From the NCBI GenBank assembly GCA_039026975.1, contig JBCCLI010000074.1, positions 1-21,141 on the forward strand: a stretch of DNA of 21,141 bases, read 5' to 3'. Made by a program: the position numbers and the translations under genes. Every line of letters begins with the position of its first letter. Position 1 is the first letter of the stretch. The notes under the pieces were generated by a model. It was not told the origin of the DNA and searched no databases. It saw nothing but the letters and a program-made list of their open reading frames with translations. This document shows, in pieces, positions 15,074 to 21,141 of this stretch. Origin of the DNA: JBCBKZ01 sp039026975 (GTDB lineage Bacteria > Bacteroidota > Bacteroidia > J057).

Positions 15074-15922
15074 ATGAAATTCTCATTTTTATTCTTGTGG
15101 ATATGGATAGTAGCTGGCTTTCTATCCCCTGAACAGCAGCATAAGACAGATGCTGACATAACCCACTGTACCACTGAGTTTGCCAGCTTAGTAGAAAATG
15201 AAGCTTTCAGAAACGCTCATGCACTACCTGTACAGATAAAGACGGAATTGTTGGAAGGAAAAAAAATCTCCTGGCGTACGCCTGATGGACAGAGAGGATA
15301 TGGATATGAAGTAAATGGGGAAGCTACTTCCAATAAGTTTGTGTTTGTGATCCACGAGTGGTGGGGCTTGAACGACAATGTCAAAATGGAAGCCCAAAAG
15401 ATTCAAGAAGAACTAGGAGATGTGCGCGTGATAGCCCTGGACTTATATGATGGTCAAGTGGCTACTACACGTGAGGATGCGGGAAAATATATGCAGTCAG
15501 TGAAGAGAGAAAGAGCAGAAGCCATCATTAAAGGCGCCATAGAGTTTGTAGGGGAGGAAGCTAAGATAGCTACCATAGGCTGGTGCTTTGGCGGCGGATG
15601 GTCACTGCAAACCAGCATATTGGCAGGAGAACAGGCCGCCGCCTGCGTGATGTATTATGGCATGCCTGAGAAAGACCTCGACAGACTGGGAACCATCAAA
15701 ACTCCCGTGCTGGGGATATTTGCCAAGCAGGATGGATGGATCACGCCGGAAGTAGCAGAAGAGTTTGAAGGAAACATGCAAAAAGTAGGTAAGGAAGTAG
15801 ATGTGCACATCTTTGATGCTAAGCATGCCTTTGCCAATCCTTCCAGCCCAGCTTATAATGAGCCTGCCGCTCAAGAGGCATGGAGACTCAGCTCCGCCTT
15901 TATCAAGGAAGGTTTAATGTAA
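15074..15922 (+). CDS. Exported dienelactone hydrolase-family protein
   Basis: An alpha/beta hydrolase of 282 residues. Residues about 1-18 (MKFSFLFLWIWIVAGFLSP) form a signal peptide or anchor; ~60 residues of linker precede the catalytic domain. The dienelactone hydrolase triad is complete: nucleophile C171 in GWCFGGG, D220 in KQDGW and H251 in DAKHAFAN. E95 in HEWWG matches the glutamate that tunes the nucleophile in the type enzyme. The family hydrolyses lactones and esters; the export signal argues for an envelope substrate, not classical chloroaromatic breakdown. I chose ATG 15074 over the in-frame GTG at 15047 because the signal peptide starts there. It is transcribed alone and closed by a strong terminator. 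Confidence 0.92.
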   Translation: MKFSFLFLWIWIVAGFLSPEQQHKTDADITHCTTEFASLVENEAFRNAHALPVQIKTELLEGKKISWRTPDGQRGYGYEVNGEATSNKFVFVIHEWWGLNDNVKMEAQKIQEELGDVRVIALDLYDGQVATTREDAGKYMQSVKRERAEAIIKGAIEFVGEEAKIATIGWCFGGGWSLQTSILAGEQAAACVMYYGMPEKDLDRLGTIKTPVLGIFAKQDGWITPEVAEEFEGNMQKVGKEVDVHIFDAKHAFANPSSPAYNEPAAQEAWRLSSAFIKEGLM

Positions 15923-15941
15923 AACGTATTTTTGTTTATAG

Positions 15942-15987
15942 CCAGATACGCTTAGCTGACCATGGTTAAGCGTATCTGGTTTCTTTT
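15942..15987 (+). terminator. Rho-independent terminator after the dienelactone hydrolase gene
   Basis: A perfect 13-base stem, CCAGATACGCTTA (15942-15954) and TAAGCGTATCTGG (15967-15979), with a 12-base loop, is followed by TTTCTTTT. The loop itself contains the small palindrome ACCATGGT. It cleanly separates the hydrolase from the M14 peptidase gene. Confidence 0.88.
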
Positions 15988-16071
15988 ATGTTATGGAAGT
16001 ATTTTTCTCCTAGAGAATGGACTTTCCTCTCACATATGTGTATCATTACACTGAGTCAACCCAAATACCTT

Positions 16072-18609
16072 ATGAGAAAATTACTCCTTTCCGTGTTAGT
16101 AGCGGCTTTGTCTATTTCTGCTTTTGCACAAGCCAATCTTTCCTACTATTTACCTGATGATGTAAGCTATGATTCTGCTATCCCTACGCCTAAAGAAGTG
16201 CTAGGGTATGAAGTGGGAGAATGGCACGTAAGTCATGATCAAATGATCTACTACATGCGAGCCATTGCTGAGGCATCAGATAGGGCTATCCTGGTGGAGC
16301 ATGCTCGCTCCTATGAAAACAGACCCCTTGTCCAACTCATCTTTACCTCTCCGGAAAACCACACCAATCTGGAAGAGATTAGACAAGAACATGTCAATTT
16401 AACTTACCCTGATAGAGCAGACAATGTGGATATGGATGAGGTGAAGACAGTCCTATGGATGGGATACGCTGTCCATGGGAATGAAGCTAGTGGAGGGAAT
16501 GCTGCCTTATTAGCTGCCTACTACCTGGCCGCTGCTGACGGGGAGAAAATAGACGAGTTGCTAGATGATATGGTGTTCCTCCTGGATCCCTGTTATAACC
16601 CTGATGGTTTTAACAGATTTGCTTCCTGGGTAAATACCCATAGGGGAATCAATGAAATCAGCCCTGATCCCAACGATAGAGAGCATACTGAAGCTTGGCC
16701 TGGGGGGCGTACTAACCATTATTGGTTTGACTTGAACAGAGACTGGCTGCCTGTCCAACACCCTGAATCCCAGGGGAGAATCAAAAAATTCCATGAATGG
16801 AAACCTAACTGGTTGACAGACCATCATGAGATGGGGACTAATTCTACCTTTTTCTTCCAGCCAGGTATCCCTTCCAGAAATAATCCCCTTACCCCTGAAA
16901 AAGTATTTGAACTGACATACGATGTGGCCGAGTATCATGCCCAATTTCTGGATAGCATAGGTTCCTTATACTTCAGTAAGGAAGCCTTTGACGACTATTA
17001 TTACGGGAAAGGATCTACCTATCCTGATGTGAATGGGGGGGTAGGGATTCTCTTTGAGCAAGGGTCCAGTCGTGGTCACCTTCAATCCAGTGAGAATGGA
17101 CCTGTTTCATTCCCCTTTACAATAAGAAACCAGTTTGTTACTAGTTTATCTACTATAGCGGGTGTCTATGCTAAGCGTAAAGACTTACTGGAACATCAAA
17201 AGAATTTCTTCTCCTCAGCCCTATCTATGGCTGGAAGTGATAAGTCCAAGGCTGTGGTATTTGGAGGAATAGCAGATAAAGCACGTACCTGGCAGTTAGC
17301 CAAGCTAATCAGTCAGCATGATATAGATATTTTCCCGCTTGGAGAATCTCTTAGCAGAAGTGGTACTACCTACTCACCGGATAATAGTTTTGTAGTTCCC
17401 CTTCAGCAGAGACAATACAGACTTATTAAGGCCATGTTCGAAAAGCGTACCAGCTTTCAGGACAGCCTGTTTTATGATGTATCTACCTGGACCTTACCCC
17501 TAGCCTTTAATATCCCTTATGCAGAACTATCCTCTGTTCCAGATACCAGAGGAGAAATTGAAGCCTCCTTAGGAGAAGGAGAAATGATAGGAGGAAGCTC
17601 TGAATATGCCTATGTGTTTGAATGGCAAGGATATTACGCTCCCAGGGCCTTGAATAGCGTGTTAGAAGCAGGGCTAAGAGCGAAAGTAGCCGAAAAGACC
17701 TTCACTAACTCAGGGAAATCCTTCAGCTTGGGAAGTATTCTGGTTCCGGTAGCTAACCAGTCTATGTCCAGCGAAGAGATAGGCTCCCTGATGGAAGAAA
17801 TAGCTAAGCAGGACGGAATAGAGGTATATGCTATCAAAACTGGATTTAGTAATAATGGAGTAGACCTGGGATCCAGAAGTTTCCACACGCTAACGCCCTC
17901 CAAGATCCTGTTAGTTGTAGGAAACGGCGTGAGGTCTTATGATGCAGGAGAAGTCTGGCATTTGCTTGATCAGCGTATGCACATGCCGGTAACTAAAATC
18001 ACCATAGACCGACTAAAGCGTGTGGATCTTGATGCTTATGATAAACTCATTATGCCCTCAGGATCTTATGGAGAGCTAGGAAATGCAGGGACTAATAAAG
18101 TAGAAGAATGGATAAAGGGGGGAGGAGATCTCATTACCATGCGGGCTGCTACACAGTGGGTAGCTGGACAAGACTGGGTGAACATTAACTTTGACTATGC
18201 AGAAAAGGATAGTACAGAAGGGATGCTTCCCTATGGGGCAAGAAGCGAAAAGTTCGGTGCTCAGGTGATAGGTGGTTCTATTTTTCAGGCTGAGATGGAC
18301 TTGACACATCCTATAGCCTATGGATATACCCAAGAGAATATCCCGCTTTTTAGAAATAATACCATGTTTATGAAAGTCAGTGAGTCGGCCTATGCTAACC
18401 CAATTAGATATACAGAGAATCCCCTGCTTAGTGGGTATATTTCTCCTAAAAATTTGGAGACTCTTTCAGGGACGGCAGCAGTTCACGTATCACGCATGGG
18501 AAGAGGAAGAATTATTGCCTTTACTGACAACCCTAACTTTCGTGCATTCTGGTATGGTACTAATAAGCTGTTTATGAACGCTCTACTGTTTTCGGACTTG
18601 ATGGATTAG
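16072..18609 (+). CDS. Exported M14-family zinc metallocarboxypeptidase with GATase-like C-terminus
   Basis: An 845-residue protein with a signal peptide (MRKLLLSVLVAALSISAFA|QA). The peptidase domain spans about residues 45-400. The zinc motif is H135-x-x-E138 (HGNE), the third zinc histidine is in TDHHEM (251/252), the substrate arginine is in FDLNRDW, and the likely catalytic glutamate is E329 in LFEQGSSRG. Residues about 610-700 resemble a class I glutamine amidotransferase-like fold (VVGNGVRSYDAGE ... KLIMPSGSYGEL ... EWIKGGGDLITM) without an obvious catalytic Cys-His pair. Large exported M14 proteins of this layout are common in Bacteroidota and probably digest peptides in the periplasm or at the cell surface. 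The frame is open from 15988, but the ATG at 16072 starts the signal peptide. A methyltransferase remnant follows directly in the same frame. Confidence 0.93.
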   Translation: MRKLLLSVLVAALSISAFAQANLSYYLPDDVSYDSAIPTPKEVLGYEVGEWHVSHDQMIYYMRAIAEASDRAILVEHARSYENRPLVQLIFTSPENHTNLEEIRQEHVNLTYPDRADNVDMDEVKTVLWMGYAVHGNEASGGNAALLAAYYLAAADGEKIDELLDDMVFLLDPCYNPDGFNRFASWVNTHRGINEISPDPNDREHTEAWPGGRTNHYWFDLNRDWLPVQHPESQGRIKKFHEWKPNWLTDHHEMGTNSTFFFQPGIPSRNNPLTPEKVFELTYDVAEYHAQFLDSIGSLYFSKEAFDDYYYGKGSTYPDVNGGVGILFEQGSSRGHLQSSENGPVSFPFTIRNQFVTSLSTIAGVYAKRKDLLEHQKNFFSSALSMAGSDKSKAVVFGGIADKARTWQLAKLISQHDIDIFPLGESLSRSGTTYSPDNSFVVPLQQRQYRLIKAMFEKRTSFQDSLFYDVSTWTLPLAFNIPYAELSSVPDTRGEIEASLGEGEMIGGSSEYAYVFEWQGYYAPRALNSVLEAGLRAKVAEKTFTNSGKSFSLGSILVPVANQSMSSEEIGSLMEEIAKQDGIEVYAIKTGFSNNGVDLGSRSFHTLTPSKILLVVGNGVRSYDAGEVWHLLDQRMHMPVTKITIDRLKRVDLDAYDKLIMPSGSYGELGNAGTNKVEEWIKGGGDLITMRAATQWVAGQDWVNINFDYAEKDSTEGMLPYGARSEKFGAQVIGGSIFQAEMDLTHPIAYGYTQENIPLFRNNTMFMKVSESAYANPIRYTENPLLSGYISPKNLETLSGTAAVHVSRMGRGRIIAFTDNPNFRAFWYGTNKLFMNALLFSDLMD

Positions 18610-18613
18610 GAGG
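18608..18613 (+). promoter_or_regulatory. Shine-Dalgarno-like AGGAGG ahead of an ATT codon
   Basis: AGGAGG overlaps the last bases of the M14 stop codon and sits 5 bases before an in-frame ATT at 18619, where the methyltransferase homology begins. Strong Shine-Dalgarno sites are unusual in Bacteroidota, so this may be chance; if functional it would imply a rare ATT start. Confidence 0.25.
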
Positions 18614-18618
18614 CTGAA

Positions 18619-18867
18619 ATTACTTCCTCTTACGATTCCCTTTACCAGCAGGAAAGCTACTTTGGGAAAGTGCATAAGCCTTTGATTGCCTTTTTTGCAA
18701 GTCGAGCTAAAGGAAGAGCATTAGACCTGGGAGGAGGTCAAGGAAAGTATGCCATTCCACTCGCTCGTCTTAGGTTCCAGATTAAAGGAGTAGATATTTC
18801 TCCTGTTGGGATTAAGCAGATGATAGAAGCTAAGACTGAGTATCTTTCCGTATGTATCTACAGATGA
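18619..18867 (+). pseudogene. Truncated SAM-dependent methyltransferase remnant
   Basis: The frame encodes the N-terminal ~80 residues of a class I methyltransferase of the TehB-like type: SYDSLYQQESYFGKVHKPL, then ALDLGGGQGKYAIPLA (motif I, SAM-binding glycine loop), then GVDISPVGIKQM (motif II). It then stops, whereas intact enzymes have about 190-200 residues, so motifs III and later are missing. There is no ATG: the homology begins directly after the M14 stop, in the same frame. An ATT at 18619 has an AGGAGG ahead of it and a GTG lies at 18670. Shifting one base near 18850 keeps a frame open (DDTTCHYSISDYRLLIWKK) with faint similarity to the expected continuation, suggesting frameshift plus truncation. 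It may be dead, or make a small truncated protein. Confidence 0.7.
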
Positions 18868-18946
18868 TACTACCTGCCATTATTCTATTTCTGATTATCG
18901 GCTGTTGATATGGAAAAAAGAGATGGAAGTACAGAGAAAGTATCCT

Positions 18947-20425
18947 TCAAGGTCTGGTGATAATCCTATTAGTTCTCACCAATTCTTCCTCTGTTTCTGC
19001 CCATTCTTCAAAATCTTCTTGAGAATCTCCTTTTAGGTATTGATCAAAAAAGCGCTTAACAGATTGAGAGACAATTTCGTTGCATCTTTCAGGGTGGATA
19101 GGCCCCAGGCGGGAGACCCCTAATAAGCCATGATCTCTGATATTAGAATGAAATGCTTCTTCTATGATATAGGCAAACACAGGTACAGGAGACGTATTTA
19201 TTAATTCTCTTTCCCTTTCCACTTGCCTGACTTCCATTTCCCACACATCTTCCAGGCTCTTACCCGTACCAAATACATCCCATCTGGTAGCAGGCTTTAC
19301 GTCAGACCTAAGGTAAAGAAAAGGAGATTGGAAGCGATTTTTACCAGGACTAAGCTCCATAAATCCCCACCCATCCAGGTTGATACCCGCTTTAAATATA
19401 GGGTTTGACACACAAAGCTCTACCGCAGCAGATCCTCCTATGGACCATCCAAAAATCCCTACTTGTCTACTATCTATTTGCGAGAAAAGAGAATCCATCC
19501 CCTCAGTGGAGTGGTTCAGGACCTCATCTGCTACATCCTGAATTTGAGCTATTCTCAAATGATGCGCCAGGCCGGGCATATCGTAAGATGGATGAGCACT
19601 TTTAGGGAAGTTATATGCTTTCAGGTACTGTCCGTCCGCATATCTAATATCCGTAAGATAAGGATGCTCCAGGGCGGCCACTATATACCCCTGGCTTACC
19701 AATTCTTCTATTTGACTGAGGTTATCAAACCTGGAGCCGCCTGCTCCTGGTGAATAAAAGAGAATAGGATAGCTCTCACCAGCCTGAATAGGGAGCTGTT
19801 CATAGGTGTGGGTTTGTATTTTTTTTAGGCCCTTAAATCCTATGGGAGAGCCTTGGGCCTGTGAAGGAGAAGGATAAAAAAGCTGGTACATATAGGTAAC
19901 TGAATCAATGTCCAGCTTAAGAATATCTTGGTGATAGTAATCCTGCTTGAATTCATAGGTTTGGGTGCCTACTGAATATGGGCCGGTAGGTGTAGGGAAG
20001 CTGTAGTAGGGAGAAAATCCGTACGTATTGATGATGAGGCCCACTAATACCGCCAGAAAAAAACTCCTAACAAGCGGAAGGATGAAGTCTTTCTCCCGCA
20101 TACTAATAAATTCCTGCCCTATTAGGTTGATGAGGGCGTACTTTAGGAGAAGGAAGAATTCTTCCCCACTAAGCATAAGTCTGACAGTAGGGGAAAAGGG
20201 GAAGGTGTGTAAAAAAAAACCAATAAGTAGACTTAGGAGCCCGTAAATGAGTAAAAAGTGGGCAACTGAACCTCTTTTAGTAGAGAGGAATACAAGAAGA
20301 TATCCTACGGAAACTAATAGGGTATATCCTATGTAGAGAAAAGGATAATCCCATTGACTGTAATGGACTATAGCCGAGACCAACAGTACAAAAAGAAGAA
20401 TTCCCGGAAAAAGGCGCTTGGTCAT
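18947..20425 (-). CDS. Membrane-anchored PAF-acetylhydrolase-like alpha/beta hydrolase
   Basis: 492 residues from the chosen start. Residues about 5-135 hold four or five hydrophobic membrane helices (near 7-22, 28-47, 55-74, 88-105, 113-133). The rest is an alpha/beta hydrolase resembling plasma-type PAF-acetylhydrolase: oxyanion region YSPGAGG (224-230), nucleophile S328 in FGWSIGG, D351 in INLDGWGF and H427 in EAFHSNIRD. The spacing fits the family triad. Such enzymes cleave short or oxidised acyl chains from phospholipids, but many bacterial relatives act on other esters, so lipid hydrolysis is a guess. The hydrolase domain is probably periplasmic. The frame is open to 20494; ATG 20425 was chosen because the first helix follows it directly. 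It lies 90 bases after the DUF2452 gene on the same strand. Confidence 0.85.
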   Translation of the reverse strand: MTKRLFPGILLFVLLVSAIVHYSQWDYPFLYIGYTLLVSVGYLLVFLSTKRGSVAHFLLIYGLLSLLIGFFLHTFPFSPTVRLMLSGEEFFLLLKYALINLIGQEFISMREKDFILPLVRSFFLAVLVGLIINTYGFSPYYSFPTPTGPYSVGTQTYEFKQDYYHQDILKLDIDSVTYMYQLFYPSPSQAQGSPIGFKGLKKIQTHTYEQLPIQAGESYPILFYSPGAGGSRFDNLSQIEELVSQGYIVAALEHPYLTDIRYADGQYLKAYNFPKSAHPSYDMPGLAHHLRIAQIQDVADEVLNHSTEGMDSLFSQIDSRQVGIFGWSIGGSAAVELCVSNPIFKAGINLDGWGFMELSPGKNRFQSPFLYLRSDVKPATRWDVFGTGKSLEDVWEMEVRQVERERELINTSPVPVFAYIIEEAFHSNIRDHGLLGVSRLGPIHPERCNEIVSQSVKRFFDQYLKGDSQEDFEEWAETEEELVRTNRIITRP

Positions 20426-20515
20426 ACTAACACGTTTGTACACGTATCTGTGAGAATGTAGTGAGTCGGTAACCCATTCACCCGCACAAATCAACTTGCT
20501 TTCTAGTATAACGTG

Positions 20516-20983
20516 CTACAAATCGTATTCCGTTTCTATTACATCCCAGGTATGATCTGAAAGGAGACTTACTTTAGCTAAATAAGCTTGAAAAGGAATA
20601 CGCCTTCCCCATTCAGCAGGACTAATCATGGACAGCACCCATTTTTCTTCCTTACGTGCATACAGATAATACACATGTCCTATGACCGGGTCAAAATTAG
20701 TATCAGCTTTGTAGATTTTAGCAGAAACGTCTACTCTTTGCTGGATAGCTTTAGCTTGTCTGGCGAGAAGCTCTATTTGCTCCTTAATCTGGCCCAGATG
20801 CATATTGGTTTGTTCTACCATAGCGGCCATGGCATTCCCCTTGATTCTTCCTTTATCCAGGGGCTTAATTTCAGGCGCACTTATGCTATGAGCATAGGGG
20901 AGAAGTCCCGGATTTTCCGCAACTTTTTCCTTGTCTATGGGATTGACAAAGGTAGGTTTGCTCAGATTTTTTTCTTCAGCCAT
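20516..20983 (-). CDS. DUF2452-family protein
   Basis: A 155-residue cytoplasmic protein with no signal peptide. It matches the DUF2452 pattern: PGLLPYAHSISAPEIKPLD followed by KGNAMAAMVEQT, a helical coiled-coil-like segment QIKEQIELLARQAKAIQQR (about 65-85), then a beta-rich half with YLYARKEEKWVLSMISPAEWG. Homologues occur in Bacteroidota and in animals (human C1orf50-like proteins); no enzymatic function is known to me. Length is normal. It is the first gene of a possible two-gene minus-strand unit with the membrane hydrolase. Confidence 0.88.
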   Translation of the reverse strand: MAEEKNLSKPTFVNPIDKEKVAENPGLLPYAHSISAPEIKPLDKGRIKGNAMAAMVEQTNMHLGQIKEQIELLARQAKAIQQRVDVSAKIYKADTNFDPVIGHVYYLYARKEEKWVLSMISPAEWGRRIPFQAYLAKVSLLSDHTWDVIETEYDL

Positions 20984-21017
20984 ACACTACAAACGGTGGA
21001 ACCTTCTTTTCGTTCCG

Positions 21018-21025
21018 CAAAACTA
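21018..21025 (-). promoter_or_regulatory. Candidate Bacteroidota -7 box for the DUF2452 gene
   Basis: On the minus strand TAGTTTTG is an exact TAnnTTTG match 34 bases before the ATG of the DUF2452 gene. A TTTTG lies 13 bases further upstream (21039-21043), shorter than the usual -33 spacing, so the promoter call is tentative. Confidence 0.4.
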
Positions 21026-21141
21026 CGGTTTTTTTACCCAAAATATTGACTTCTAATAGGAACCCCTTACCTGTCCACAAATGCCTTCTCCTGCAGGGTG
21101 TAGGGTAGAATAGCCTACTTCATCCTTCCCTACTGTCATAG

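Noticed and set aside
14937..15086. Longer N-terminus for the DUF6958 protein
   Set aside because: The family motif begins right after the ATG at 14936, and the extension would overlap the start and signal peptide of the divergent hydrolase.
15927..15934. Perfect TATTTTTG (-7 box consensus) after the dienelactone hydrolase gene
   Set aside because: It lies upstream of a strong terminator and could not drive the M14 gene through it; a chance match in a T-rich stretch is more likely.
20588..21049. Plus-strand open frame of 153 codons antisense to DUF2452
   Set aside because: It lies opposite the well-recognised DUF2452 gene, and its translation has the Phe/Ser-rich look of an antisense shadow.
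21053..21141. Minus-strand frame open to the right edge, ending at TAG (21053-21055), with a GYSTLHPAGEG stretch faintly like an NfeD motif
   Set aside because: Only about 29 codons are visible and the similarity is too short; it could be the tail of an upstream gene, but the window cannot show it.

Overview
The window looks like a chromosomal segment of a Bacteroidota bacterium, probably of the order Cytophagales; the order is an inference and I cannot name a genus. The evidence is a LytS-type kinase paired with a LytTR regulator, an effector-associated domain 11 (EAD11) protein, DUF2452 and DUF6958 proteins, a large M14 peptidase with a GATase-like tail, and AT-rich leaders with almost no Shine-Dalgarno sequences. 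Base composition is moderate. I saw no insertion sequence, integrase, CRISPR array, rRNA or tRNA.

Region 1 (1-5034), plus strand. The window opens inside a LytS-type sensor kinase whose stop overlaps the start of its LytTR response regulator (ATGA). A secreted or outer-membrane protein with a predicted C-terminal beta-barrel follows. Its start is preceded by a nested inverted repeat and its end by a clean terminator. An exported family 3 beta-glucosidase comes next, with an exo-glucanase-type active site and its own terminator.

Region 2 (5139-8328), plus strand, is the most interesting part. Three genes are packed with 13-nt and 3-nt gaps: an SGNH/GDSL hydrolase without a signal peptide, an unrecognised exported protein, and a two-helix membrane protein. 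The last has a cytoplasmic N-terminal EAD11 domain and a large extracytoplasmic domain. EAD domains are adaptors known from bacterial conflict (defence or self-killing) systems, so this cassette is a candidate undescribed envelope-sensing conflict or signalling module.

Region 3 (8460-10348), plus strand: an exported TraB/GumN-type protein and a nitrilase-superfamily amidase. Region 4 (10426-13173), minus strand: a Gfo/Idh/MocA oxidoreductase, then an amidohydrolase whose membrane helices interrupt the catalytic domain just after its first metal motif. Region 5 (13174-15922): a 750-base AT-rich gap, an orphan receiver-domain protein, a DUF6958 protein on the minus strand, and a divergent exported dienelactone hydrolase closed by a strong terminator.

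Region 6 (16072-18867), plus strand: a large exported M14 metallopeptidase, followed directly by the remnant of a SAM-dependent methyltransferase with no normal start codon. Region 7 (18947-20983), minus strand: a DUF2452 protein upstream of a membrane-anchored PAF-acetylhydrolase-like hydrolase. Apart from the cassette in region 2 and the LytS/LytTR pair, the genes look like ordinary accessory metabolism, envelope and regulatory functions without an obvious shared pathway.
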